NCBI RefSeq assembly: GCF_016650695.1
Contig: NZ_JAEKFH010000005.1
Location: forward strand, 930,001 to 994,000
Direction of reading: 5' to 3'
Source: Pseudomonas sp. TH41
GTDB lineage: Bacteria; Pseudomonadota; Gammaproteobacteria; Pseudomonadales; Pseudomonadaceae
DNA: 64,000 bases
Made by a program: the position numbers and the translations under genes. The notes under the pieces were generated by a model that saw only the letters and a program-made list of their open reading frames with translations, had not been told where the DNA came from and searched no databases. This document shows, one piece after another, positions 43,707 to 52,856 of the stretch; the stretch's first letter is position 1; each line of letters begins with the position of its first letter.

Positions 43707-45038
43707 ATGCGTCTTGCTTCCACGAAAACTGCGGCGGCCCTGTGTGGCGGGCTGCTGCTGGCCATGAGTGTTCCGGCCAGCGCCGCAGTCGACGCCAAAC
43801 TGCTCGACATGCTTAAGGCAAACGGCTCGATTACCAACGCGCAGTACAGCGAACTGCAAGCCGAGTTGGCCAGGGATCAGAAAGATCAGCAGGTCGCGCG
43901 TCAGGCTCAGCAAGAGACCAACGAGCAGATCGCAGCGACGGCGAAGAAAACCACTGAACTGAGCACCTTCGACCAAAAACTGGCGTGGGCTGCCAAGACC
44001 CAGTTCAAGGGTGACGTTCGTTTCCGTCAGGAAACGGTCCAAAACGATGACGTTCCAAACAATAAAGACCAGAATCGTCAGCGTATTCGCGCCCGTCTGG
44101 GTGCCTACAGCGAAATCAACCCGCAAGTCGACACCGGCATTCGTATTGCCACGGGTAGCAACGATGACGCTCGCTCCACCAACCAGGACCTGAACAACTA
44201 CTTCGACAAGAAGTCGATCTGGCTGGACCAGGGTTACGTCGACTACCACCCGGACGCCATCAAGAACCTGCACCTCGTTGGCGGCAAGATGCCGCAACAA
44301 TGGGTGAGCATGGGCGACATCATCTGGGATAGCGACATCAACCCGGAAGGTCTGGCAGCGACCTACAAATACCCGCTGGGCGGCAGCACCGAGCTGTTCG
44401 GTAGCGCCGGTCACTACACCCTCAAGGACAACGTCGACGGCGAAGGCGTGCAGTTCAAACACGACCTGCGCCTGTACGCTGGCCAGTTGGGTGCGCGCTT
44501 CGCCATCACCGACAGCATGAAAATGACCTTGGGCGGCAGTATCTATTCGTACGACAACGACGCGAACAGCGCCTGCCCTACCACCGGCACCGTCACCGCG
44601 CCATGCGCACTGGCCGTCAACGGCAACAGCCCGAACGAAACCTTCAAACTGTACGAAGGCTTTGGTCAGCTCGACTTCAGCAACCTGCCCGTACCGCTCT
44701 CGTTGTACGGTCAGTACGTCGATAACAAAGACGCGAGCAACGACCAGGACACGGGTTGGTTGGCCGGTGTGAAGTCCAAGATCTACGGCTTCGCAGTGGA
44801 CTACAACTACCGCGATGTACAGCGTAACGCGGTGGTCGGCGCCTTCACCGACTCCGACTTCGCCAACGGTTTCACCGGTTCGCGCGGCAGCAAGTTGAAA
44901 GTGAGCTACGAGTTGGACAAGAACTTCAACCTCGGCGCGACGTACTTCATGGCTACATCTGACCAAACCAACGCCAACATCAACAAGAAAGACTCCGACA
45001 TCAACACCCTGCAACTGGATGCCGAAGCCAAGTTCTGA
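43707..45038 (+). CDS. Putative outer-membrane porin (Porin_5-like)
   Basis: 443-residue outer-membrane protein. I chose the ATG at 43707 (MRLASTKTAAALCGGLLLA) with CCGGAG upstream; an upstream frame lacks a ribosome site. A signal peptide cleaves near ASAA (about 27). An N-terminal helical segment with LLDMLKANGSITNAQYSELQ and a coiled coil is followed by a beta-barrel. The protein ends LDAEAKF, with terminal Phe as in many outer-membrane barrels. Two cysteines sit in a loop (NSACPTTGTVTAPC). The upstream Pho-box-like array suggests induction by phosphate limitation, although family and substrate are not proven. A very strong terminator follows. Confidence 0.8.
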   Translation: MRLASTKTAAALCGGLLLAMSVPASAAVDAKLLDMLKANGSITNAQYSELQAELARDQKDQQVARQAQQETNEQIAATAKKTTELSTFDQKLAWAAKTQFKGDVRFRQETVQNDDVPNNKDQNRQRIRARLGAYSEINPQVDTGIRIATGSNDDARSTNQDLNNYFDKKSIWLDQGYVDYHPDAIKNLHLVGGKMPQQWVSMGDIIWDSDINPEGLAATYKYPLGGSTELFGSAGHYTLKDNVDGEGVQFKHDLRLYAGQLGARFAITDSMKMTLGGSIYSYDNDANSACPTTGTVTAPCALAVNGNSPNETFKLYEGFGQLDFSNLPVPLSLYGQYVDNKDASNDQDTGWLAGVKSKIYGFAVDYNYRDVQRNAVVGAFTDSDFANGFTGSRGSKLKVSYELDKNFNLGATYFMATSDQTNANINKKDSDINTLQLDAEAKF

Positions 45039-45080
45039 TTCCCGCTACACGGCTCGGGCAAGGATGCCTGAGCTGTTTTT

Positions 45081-45147
45081 ACAGCCTGGCGTTGGTGTAT
45101 CGGTCCCCATCATCCGTCCGATACACCAACGCCAGGCTGTTTTGTTG
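45081..45147 (+). terminator. Very strong terminator of the porin gene
   Basis: Arms of about 23 bp (ACAGCCTGGCGTTGGTGTAT and complement) enclose a 13-nt loop, followed by TTTTGTTGTT. Confidence 0.9.
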
Positions 45148-45154
45148 TTAACCC

Positions 45155-45269
45155 CTGTAGGAGCGAGCTTGCTCGCGATAAACCTGAGAGCACCGCGTGG
45201 TGTCAGGTTTGCAGCGTTATCGTTGACGACCATCGCGAGCAATCGAGCGTCGACCGGCTGCTCCTACAG
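45155..45269. repeat. Diverged type B palindrome, overlapping a stop codon
   Basis: The left arm TGTAGGAGCGAGCTTGCTCG is standard. The right arm has an internal insertion and ends GGCTGCTCCTACA. The ketoacyl synthase stop codon (45264-45266) lies inside it. Confidence 0.75.
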
Positions 45270-46385
45270 TTTGCGCAGAATCACGCTACCAATCGAATAA
45301 CCGGCGCCGAACGAGCTGAGTACCGCCAGCGAACCGGCCGCCAGATCATCCTGATTCTTGTGAAACGCAATCACCGAACCTGCAGAGCTGGTGTTGGCGT
45401 AAGTGTCGAGAATCACAGGCGCTTCTTCTTCAGTGGCTTCGCGACCCAGCAGTTTCTTGACGATCAAGTGGTTCATGCTGAGGTTGGCCTGGTGCAGCCA
45501 GAAGCGCTTCACATCGCTGATGTTCAGCGTGTTCTCTTGCAGGTGCGTAGCGATCAGCTCGGCCACCATCGGGCATACATCGCGGAACACCTTGCGGCCC
45601 TCCTGCACGAACAGTTTGTCCGTGGCACCGATGCCCTCTTCCGCTGCGCGATTGAGGAAACCGAAGTTATTGCGGATGTTGTTGGAGAACTTGGTCAACA
45701 GTTTGGTGCTGACCACGTCGAACTGGTACTTGGACGTTGCGAGGTCCGCGCGCTCGATGATCACCGCTGTGGCGGCGTCACCGAAGATGAAGTGGCTGTC
45801 GCGGTCGCGGAAGTTCAGGTGACCGGTGCAGACTTCCGGGTTAACCATCAGGATCGCCCGGGCCTGGCCCAATTGCACGCTGTTGGCCGCGGCTTGAATG
45901 CCGAAGGTTGCCGAGGAGCAGGCGACGTTCATGTCAAAACCGAACCCCTGTATGCCCAGCGCTTCCTGAACTTCGATGGCAATCGCCGGGTAGGCCCGTT
46001 GCAGGTTGGAGCAGGCGACAATTACGCCGTCGATGTCAGCGGCGGTTTTGCCCGCGCGCTGCAAGGCTTGTTCGGCGGCGCCGATGGCCATTTGACAAAG
46101 CACCGACCACTCGTCGTTCGAGCGCTCTGGCAAGCGTGGCGCCATGCGTTTCGGGTCAAGGATGCCGTCCTTGTCCATGACAAAACGGCTCTTGATACCG
46201 GAGGCTTTTTCGATAAACGCTGCGCTGGATTCGATCAAGGCGTCGACTTCGCCACGGGCGATGGCGTCGGCGTTGTCGGCGTTGAACTGCGCGACGTAAG
46301 CATTGAAAGACTGCACCAGCTCTTCATTGGAGATGCTGTTGGCCGGGGTGTACAAGCCGGTGCCGCTGATGACGACGTTATGCAT
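45264..46385 (-). CDS. Beta-ketoacyl-ACP synthase III family (PA3286-like)
   Basis: 373-residue FabH-like condensing enzyme. I chose the ATG at 46385 (MHNVVISGTGLYTPANS). The catalytic triad is complete: Cys in NVACSSATF, His in FWLHQANLS, and Asn in YANTSSAGS. Length and start resemble P. aeruginosa PA3286, which feeds octanoyl-CoA into fatty-acid synthesis; the exact substrate here is inferred. It is a single-gene unit. Its TAG stop is the TAG of the TGTAGGAGC in a type B palindrome (end RKL-stop). Confidence 0.85.
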   Translation of the reverse strand: MHNVVISGTGLYTPANSISNEELVQSFNAYVAQFNADNADAIARGEVDALIESSAAFIEKASGIKSRFVMDKDGILDPKRMAPRLPERSNDEWSVLCQMAIGAAEQALQRAGKTAADIDGVIVACSNLQRAYPAIAIEVQEALGIQGFGFDMNVACSSATFGIQAAANSVQLGQARAILMVNPEVCTGHLNFRDRDSHFIFGDAATAVIIERADLATSKYQFDVVSTKLLTKFSNNIRNNFGFLNRAAEEGIGATDKLFVQEGRKVFRDVCPMVAELIATHLQENTLNISDVKRFWLHQANLSMNHLIVKKLLGREATEEEAPVILDTYANTSSAGSVIAFHKNQDDLAAGSLAVLSSFGAGYSIGSVILRKL

Positions 46386-46609
46386 GGTCGTTTCTCTAAT
46401 CTGTTCAGGCAGAAAGCGTTGGCACCGACGTACCAACACATAAAGAGTCTGCTCCCGTCACGAGAGGCAAACCTGGCAACGCTTTATTCCAGTCCGCCAA
46501 TGCCGGTGAAGGCTTGAAACCGCGGGGACGGTGTTTATAGGCGCGAAGTTTGCCATAAACACTGGGGTTTGGCCCCTTTTGCGAAATAAAGCGGCGCAAC
46601 GGAATAACT

Positions 46610-46699
46610 GTAGGAGCTGCCGAAGGCTGCGATCTTTTGATCTTCTGGTGTTGCGACAAACAAAGATCAAAAGATCGCAGCCTTCGGCAGCTCCTACAG
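46610..46699. repeat. REP-like palindrome, type A
   Basis: Inverted arms with TGTAGGAGCTGCCGAAGGCT and its complement around a loop of about 20 bp. Confidence 0.88.
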
Positions 46700-46701
46700 T
46701 G

Positions 46702-46791
46702 GATCGCGGTGGTCGCAGTAATCCCGGTAATCGCAGTGATCGCGGTGATCGCAGAGATCGCGGTAATCCCGGTGATCGCAGTGATCATAGT
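46702..46791. repeat. Degenerate 9-bp tandem repeat, ten copies
   Basis: Ten successive 9-mers follow the pattern (G/A)ATCGC(G/A)GT with sporadic changes (for example AATCCCGGT). The array starts directly after the type A palindrome and stops 6 bp before the hrpA stop codon. Confidence 0.85.
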
Positions 46792-46797
46792 TTGGAT

Positions 46798-49700
46798 TCA
46801 GGGCTCGACCTGGCTCCATTGCTTGTTCAGGCGCTTGTCGGAGATGGGTACCTTGGTCCCCAATTGCTGAGCGAACAGCGAAACCCGATATTCTTCCAGC
46901 CACCAGCGATACAGTTCCAGCTGCGGATCGCGTTTGCCTTCCTGGACGTGCTTGTTGGCGCGGGTCTGGTATTGAGCCCAGAGGCCGGACAATTCGCCGC
47001 TCCAGACCCGATCCCTCTGCACCTGAGCGCCGATTTTTTCGAAGCGCTGCTCGACCGCTTTCAGGTAACGCGGCAATTCCTTGAGCCATTGCATCGGGGT
47101 TTCACGGACAAAGCCCGGATACACCAGATGACTGAGCTGCTGCTTGATGTCGTTCAAGGCCACGGCTTGCGCCAGGTCGATCTTGCCCTTGAAGCGCTTT
47201 TGCAGGCCGTGCCAGAGCTTGAGGATCTCCAGCGTCAGCTTCGCCAAACGCTCGGCGTGCTCGGTCCACGCGCCGCGCTTGCGCTCGGCCAATGCTGCCA
47301 GTCCGGCACCGTCACGCGGCAGTGGGTCTTCACCGTCGAGAATGCAGTTGTCGAGGCTGGCCAGCAGAATGTCTTCGACCAGGCTGTCGATGCGCCCCAT
47401 GTCGCGGTACATCAGGCCCAACTCGGTCAACCCGGGCAACTTGCCACGCAAAAATTTCGCAGGTTCCGCCAGTTGCTGCATCAGCAAGCGTTGCAAGGCC
47501 CGGCGATGCTGGAACTCGGCTTCGGCCGGCGTCGAGAAACGCCCTTCCTTGACGGTTCCGGCTTCTTCCACCAGCGCCGGATAGACCGTCATCGACAGCC
47601 CGGCAATTTTCTGTTGAGTCTTTTCCGCCACCGCGGCGAACACTTTGGCCTCGACCGGTTGCTGACTTTTCGCGGTGTGCGGCACGGCCAATGCCGCTTG
47701 GCTCGCTTCGGCAAAACGAGCGGTCAGTTCTGCCAGGTCTCGCCCTTCGCCAAGGAACTGGCCTTGACCGTCAACGATCTCCAGGTTCATTCGCAGATGA
47801 TTTTCGACCTGTTGCGCCGCTTCGGCCCAGGCTTCATCGCTGACCCGCGCCCTCGTCATACGCAGCAGTTCTCGGCCCAACGCCTGAGGCAACGAGCCCT
47901 CAGCGAAGGTCATGCGCTGCAACGCGGCTTTGACGAAGTCCGGCACCGGCACGAAATTCTTGCGCAGCGCCTTGGGCAGGTTGCGAACCAGCGCGATGCA
48001 CTTGGCCTCGATCACGCCCGGCACCAGCCATTCCAGACGCTCTGGTGGCAGCATCGGCAACAGCGGCGCCGGCACACGCAGGGTCACACCGTCGCGCGGA
48101 TGGTTCGGCTCAAAGTGATAACTCAGGTCCAGCTCCAGATCGCCGATGTGCAAGGTGTCCGGGTAATGCAAGGCGGTGACTTCGCTCGCCTCACGGGCCA
48201 GCACGTCTTCCTCGCGCATGATCAGCAACTGTGGATCTTTCTGGCTGTTGACGCGATACCAGCTGTCGAAGGTCGCGGTCTGGTGGATCTCCGCCGGCAG
48301 TCGTGCGTCGTAAAAGGCAAACAGGGTTTCTTCGTCGGCCAGAATGTCGCGACGGCGAGCCTTGGCTTCCAATTCGTCGAGCTGCTCCAGCAACTGCGCA
48401 TTGGCCGTCAGGCATTTGGCTTTGGATTGAATTTCGCCGCGCACCAGGCCTTCGCGAATGAAAAACTCACGGGACACCACCGGATCAATCGGGCCGTAAT
48501 GCACCGGTCGACGACCGACCACGATCAGCCCGAACAAAGTGATCTGCTCAAACGCCACGACCTGACCGCGCTTTTTCTCCCAATGCGGTTCGAAGTGGTT
48601 TTTCTTGATCAAGTGCCCGGCCAGCGGTTCGATCCAGTCGGCATCGATCTTGGCGACCATCCGCGCGTAAAGCTTGGTGGTTTCCACCAGCTCGGCGGTC
48701 ATCAGCCATTGCGGACGCTTCTTGCCCAGACCGGATGACGGATGAATCCAGAAGCGCCGCTGACGGGCGCCGAGGTAATCGCCTTCATCGGTTTTCTGAC
48801 CGATCTGACTGAGCAGACCTGAAAGCACGGCTTTGTGCAGTTTCGGGTAATCCGCGGGCTCTTTGTTGATGCTCAACTGCATGTCGCGGCAGATCAGGCT
48901 CAACTGACGGTGCGAGTCGCGCCATTCGCGCAGACGCAGGTAATTCAGGAAATTTTTGCGGCACCAGTTACGCAGCGGGCTCGCCGTCAGCGCCTGGCGT
49001 TGTTCTTCAAAACCACGCCACAGATTGACCAACCCGGCGAAGTCCGAGTCCACGTCTTTCCATTGTGCGTGGGCCTGATCCGCTGCTTGCTGACGCTCCG
49101 GCGGACGCTCGCGCGGGTCTTGAATCGACATGGCGCTGGCGACGATCAACACCTCTTGCAAGCTGCCCAGTTTCGCCGCTTCCAGCAGCATGCGGCCCAT
49201 GCGCGGGTCCACCGGCAGCCGCGCCAAATTGCGGCCGAGCGGGGTCAGCTGGCTGTTACGGTCCACTGCCGAGAGTTCTTGCAGCAGGTTGAAACCGTCA
49301 CTGATGGCTTTGCCATCCGGCGGCTCGATAAACGGGAAGTCGGTGATCTCGCCGAGGCGCAGATGCAGCATCTGCAGGATCACGGCGGCGAGGTTGGTCC
49401 GCAGGATTTCCGGGTCGGTAAACTCCGGGCGCCCCATGAAATCCTCTTCGCTGTAGAGGCGGATGCAAATGCCCGGTTCGACCCGACCGCATCGACCTTT
49501 ACGCTGGTTGGCGCTGGCTTGGGAAATCGCTTCGATGGGCAGGCGCTGGACCTTGGCGCGGTAGCTGTAACGGCTGATGCGCGCGGTGCCGCTGTCGATC
49601 ACGTAACGAATGCCCGGCACGGTCAACGAGGTTTCGGCGACGTTGGTTGCCAGAACGACGCGGCGGCCCGGGTGCGACTGGAAAATCCGCTGCTGCTCGG

Positions 49701-50709
49701 CCGGCGAAAGCCGTGCGTACAACGGCAGGATTTCGGTGTGCTTGAGCTGGGCCTTGCGCAGCATGTCGGCGGCGTCGCGAATCTCGCGCTCGCCGGGCAG
49801 AAACACCAGCACGTCACCGGGGCTCTTGCGCTCGCTGCGTTCGAACGCGGCGATTTCGTCGAGGGTGGCGAGGATCGCCTGATCCACGGTCAAGTCGTCC
49901 TCGACGCGGTTGCCCTCCTCGTCCTGTTCCAGCGTCAGGGGGCGATACCAGGTCTCCACCGGGAAGGTGCGGCCAGAGACTTCGACAATCGGCGCGTCAT
50001 CGAAATGCTTGGAGAAGCGTTCCAGGTCGATGGTCGCGGAGGTGATGATGACTTTCAGGTCCGGACGACGAGGCAGCAGGGTTTTCAGGTAACCGAGCAG
50101 GAAGTCGATGTTGAGACTGCGTTCGTGGGCTTCGTCGACGATGATCGTGTCGTAGCGTTCGAGGTAACGGTCGTTCTGGGTTTCCGCCAGCAGGATGCCG
50201 TCGGTCATCAGTTTGATCAGGGTGTTGGAATCGCTCTGGTCCTCGAACCGCACCTGATAGCCAACCAGCGCCCCCAACGGTGTCGCCAGTTCTTCGGCAA
50301 CCCGACTGGCCACACTACGAGCGGCGATTCGGCGCGGCTGAGTGTGACCGATCAGGCCATGTTGGCCGCGACCGATTTCCAGGCAGATTTTCGGCAACTG
50401 GGTGGTTTTACCCGAACCGGTTTCGCCGGCAATGATCAGCACCTGATGCTTGAGCAGCGCCTCTTTGATTTCGTCGCGCTTGGCGGCGATCGGCAGGCTG
50501 TCGTCGTAACGAATCACCGGCAGGCTGGCACGCCGCGCCAACACCTGATCACAGGACGCCTGTGTACGCGTTACCCACTGCGCCAGCTTGGCTTCGTCAG
50601 GTTTCTTGCGCAGCTCAAGCAACTGCCGCCGCAGCCGGTGGCGGTCGGCAAGCATGGCGTGATCGAGGTTTTTCAGCAGTTTGTCGATGGAAGGCGATTC
50701 GTCAGTCAT
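46798..50709 (-). CDS. hrpA: ATP-dependent RNA helicase HrpA
   Basis: 1303-residue DEAH-box helicase. I chose the ATG at 50709 (MTDESPSIDKLLKNLDHAML), the usual HrpA-like start; a longer frame translates the upstream palindrome. Motifs: I GETGSGKTTQ, II DEAH, III SAT, VI QRKGRCGR. A helicase-associated (ratchet) region and an OB fold follow, then a long HrpA-specific C-terminal domain. E. coli HrpA acts on mRNA and rescues stalled or collided ribosomes. It is a single gene with a REP-like palindrome upstream, and aceK lies further up on the same strand. Confidence 0.94.
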   Translation of the reverse strand: MTDESPSIDKLLKNLDHAMLADRHRLRRQLLELRKKPDEAKLAQWVTRTQASCDQVLARRASLPVIRYDDSLPIAAKRDEIKEALLKHQVLIIAGETGSGKTTQLPKICLEIGRGQHGLIGHTQPRRIAARSVASRVAEELATPLGALVGYQVRFEDQSDSNTLIKLMTDGILLAETQNDRYLERYDTIIVDEAHERSLNIDFLLGYLKTLLPRRPDLKVIITSATIDLERFSKHFDDAPIVEVSGRTFPVETWYRPLTLEQDEEGNRVEDDLTVDQAILATLDEIAAFERSERKSPGDVLVFLPGEREIRDAADMLRKAQLKHTEILPLYARLSPAEQQRIFQSHPGRRVVLATNVAETSLTVPGIRYVIDSGTARISRYSYRAKVQRLPIEAISQASANQRKGRCGRVEPGICIRLYSEEDFMGRPEFTDPEILRTNLAAVILQMLHLRLGEITDFPFIEPPDGKAISDGFNLLQELSAVDRNSQLTPLGRNLARLPVDPRMGRMLLEAAKLGSLQEVLIVASAMSIQDPRERPPERQQAADQAHAQWKDVDSDFAGLVNLWRGFEEQRQALTASPLRNWCRKNFLNYLRLREWRDSHRQLSLICRDMQLSINKEPADYPKLHKAVLSGLLSQIGQKTDEGDYLGARQRRFWIHPSSGLGKKRPQWLMTAELVETTKLYARMVAKIDADWIEPLAGHLIKKNHFEPHWEKKRGQVVAFEQITLFGLIVVGRRPVHYGPIDPVVSREFFIREGLVRGEIQSKAKCLTANAQLLEQLDELEAKARRRDILADEETLFAFYDARLPAEIHQTATFDSWYRVNSQKDPQLLIMREEDVLAREASEVTALHYPDTLHIGDLELDLSYHFEPNHPRDGVTLRVPAPLLPMLPPERLEWLVPGVIEAKCIALVRNLPKALRKNFVPVPDFVKAALQRMTFAEGSLPQALGRELLRMTRARVSDEAWAEAAQQVENHLRMNLEIVDGQGQFLGEGRDLAELTARFAEASQAALAVPHTAKSQQPVEAKVFAAVAEKTQQKIAGLSMTVYPALVEEAGTVKEGRFSTPAEAEFQHRRALQRLLMQQLAEPAKFLRGKLPGLTELGLMYRDMGRIDSLVEDILLASLDNCILDGEDPLPRDGAGLAALAERKRGAWTEHAERLAKLTLEILKLWHGLQKRFKGKIDLAQAVALNDIKQQLSHLVYPGFVRETPMQWLKELPRYLKAVEQRFEKIGAQVQRDRVWSGELSGLWAQYQTRANKHVQEGKRDPQLELYRWWLEEYRVSLFAQQLGTKVPISDKRLNKQWSQVEP

Positions 50710-50794
50710 CAGGTACGCAATAAGTTGTCTAGTGGCGCAGGGGGCGGATTGTCGCAGATTTGGTATGGATTGCGGGTGTTCGTGACAGGCTGAC

Positions 50795-50892
50795 CTGTAG
50801 GAGCTGCCGAAGGCTGCGATCTTTTGATCTTGTTTTTCAAACATGGTGAAAAGATCAAGATCAAAAGATCGCAGCCTTCGGCAGCTCCTACA
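50795..50892. repeat. REP-like palindrome, type A
   Basis: Inverted arms with GGAGCTGCCGAAGGCTGCGA and the complement around a loop of about 25 bp, between aceK and hrpA. Confidence 0.88.
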
Positions 50893-50914
50893 GGGTTAAG
50901 GGACCGCTCTGCGG

Positions 50915-52633
50915 CTACTCGTTATCCCGGCCTTTGCGGCGGTACGGGAACACATCAATCACCTTCCCCGCTTGAATCGCGGCTTGCAGGCTTTTCCAGT
51001 AATCAGCGTTGTACAACTCGCCATGCAGTTGATCGAACAACTTGCGCTGTCCCGAATCGGCAAACAAAAACGGCGGAAACTCCTCGGGAAACACATCCAG
51101 CGGCCCGATCGAATACCAGGGCTCGGACGCCATCTCGTCTTCCGGCGTACGCGGTTGCGGGATATGCCTGAAGTTGGCCTCAGTCAGGAAGCAAATCTCG
51201 TCGTAATCATAAAACACCACCCGGCCGTGCCGCGTAACGCCGAAGTTCTTCAGCAACATGTCGCCCGGAAAGATATTCGCCGCCGCCAGTTGCTTGATCG
51301 CCAGACCGTAATCCTCCAGCGCCTCGCGCACCTGCGCTTCGTTGGCGTTTTCCAGGTAAAGATTCAACGGGGTCATCCGCCGCTCGGTCCAGCAGTGGCG
51401 GATCAGCACGGTGTCGTCCTCCACCGACACCGTGGACGCGGCCACTTGCAGCAGTTCTTCCAGGCACGCCGGATCGAATTTGCTCAGCGGGAAACGGAAA
51501 TCGGCGAATTCCTGGGTATCGGCCATGCGCCCGACCCGGTCGACGCTTTTCACCAATCGGTACTTTTCGATCACCGTCGCACGGTCGACGTTTTTCGACG
51601 GTGAGAAACGGTCCTTGATGATTTTGAATACGGTGTTGAAACCCGGCAGCGTGAACACGCTCATCACCATGCCGCGCACGCCGGGCGCCATGATGAACTG
51701 GTCGTCGGTGTTGGCCAGGTGGTTGATCAGCGCCCGGTAGAACTCGGACTTGCCGTGTTTGTAGAAACCGATCGAGGTGTACAGCTCAGCGATGTGCTTG
51801 CCCGGCAGGATGCGCTTGAGGAAGCCGATGAACTCCGCCGGCACCGGCACATCCACCATGAAATACGAACGGGTGAACGAGAAGATGATCGACACGTCCG
51901 CTTCATCGGTGATCAGCGCATCGATCTGAATCCCGCGCCCTTCACGGTGCAGCAGCGGAATCACCAGCGGCCATTGCTCGTCCTGCGTGTAAATGCGCCC
52001 GACCAGGTAGGCGCCCTTGTTGCGGTAGAGCACCGAGGAAAACAGTTCGACGCTCAATTCCGGGTCCTTGCAGACCCAATCCGGCAGGTTCTCGCGCAGT
52101 TGTGCTTCGAGGCGGCGCAGGTCGCCGGCCAGGTCAGCGTAATCCTCGCTGAAGCGGTAGTCGGCAAAAATGCTCGAGAGCATGCCGGACAACTGACCTT
52201 GAGGTTTGTAGGTGCGGGTTTGGGCGGCGCGCGCACGGCGCAGGCTTGGGCGCGTGGTGTGGATGAACATGCAGCCGTCGCTGATCAGGTCATGACTGAA
52301 CAGCCCGCAGAAGATCGAGTTGTACCAGGTTTCGGACAGCTCATCGTCGAAACGCAGGTCGATCAAGGTGATGTAAGCGCTTTTGACCAGTGGCCAGCAG
52401 CTGACGTCCAGCGTGTCGGCGTCAAACGCAATGCGCAGTCGCTCCACCGTTTCGCCGACTTTTTCTTCGTACAGATTGATCCGTGCTGCCGACGCCGATT
52501 GCGTCTCCTGCCACTTGGCCTGTTCGAATCGGGCTCGGGCGCCGTCGGTGATCTGACGGAAATGCTCGCGGTAATCGTCAAAGCCATCGAGGATCATTCG
52601 GGCGATGTCGGCGGCTGGCCATTGCTGCGGCAT
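50915..52633 (-). CDS. aceK: Isocitrate dehydrogenase kinase/phosphatase
   Basis: 572-residue bifunctional enzyme that phosphorylates and dephosphorylates isocitrate dehydrogenase, diverting carbon to the glyoxylate bypass during growth on acetate or fatty acids. It is cytosolic. The family signatures are clear: an N-terminal regulatory half (LSETWYNSIFCGLFSHDLIS) and a kinase-like C-terminal half with MAPGVRGMVMSVFTLP, FPGDMLLKNFGVTRHGRVVFYDYDEI (catalytic and metal-binding region) and PEEFPPFL. Length is typical. Unlike in E. coli, no aceA or aceB gene lies beside it. It is a single-gene unit. Confidence 0.95.
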   Translation of the reverse strand: MPQQWPAADIARMILDGFDDYREHFRQITDGARARFEQAKWQETQSASAARINLYEEKVGETVERLRIAFDADTLDVSCWPLVKSAYITLIDLRFDDELSETWYNSIFCGLFSHDLISDGCMFIHTTRPSLRRARAAQTRTYKPQGQLSGMLSSIFADYRFSEDYADLAGDLRRLEAQLRENLPDWVCKDPELSVELFSSVLYRNKGAYLVGRIYTQDEQWPLVIPLLHREGRGIQIDALITDEADVSIIFSFTRSYFMVDVPVPAEFIGFLKRILPGKHIAELYTSIGFYKHGKSEFYRALINHLANTDDQFIMAPGVRGMVMSVFTLPGFNTVFKIIKDRFSPSKNVDRATVIEKYRLVKSVDRVGRMADTQEFADFRFPLSKFDPACLEELLQVAASTVSVEDDTVLIRHCWTERRMTPLNLYLENANEAQVREALEDYGLAIKQLAAANIFPGDMLLKNFGVTRHGRVVFYDYDEICFLTEANFRHIPQPRTPEDEMASEPWYSIGPLDVFPEEFPPFLFADSGQRKLFDQLHGELYNADYWKSLQAAIQAGKVIDVFPYRRKGRDNE

Positions 52634-52856
52634 GGTGAGACCTCTGCGGGAATTCGGAAGGGTTGAGCTTAGCCAGTGAACCGGGTGCAGGAGAAGCGTA
52701 ATTTCGACCCTATAACGAATGAGTCATTGGCGAGGCTAGTCCTGCTAGGCCTTACCAAAGTAGTGGCGCTTTGATATACAAACCCCCTCACCCACCTGAC
52801 AACAAGATCCCCGGTACACGAGGACTACCACCCCAAACATCCAAGGAGCAGATTCG

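Larger units (their letters stand above)
46386..46797. other. Intergenic region between ketoacyl synthase and hrpA
   Basis: Contains the promoter side of the ketoacyl synthase gene, one type A palindrome (46610-46699) and a 9-bp tandem repeat (46702-46791) that abuts the hrpA stop. No gene is recognised. Confidence 0.6.

Noticed and set aside
46637..46870. Small plus-strand frame with repeating Ile-Ala-Val
   Set aside because: It is only the translation of the 9-bp tandem repeat and REP-like arms.
48835..50793. Long plus-strand frame opposite hrpA
   Set aside because: Antisense shadow of hrpA, which has full helicase motifs.
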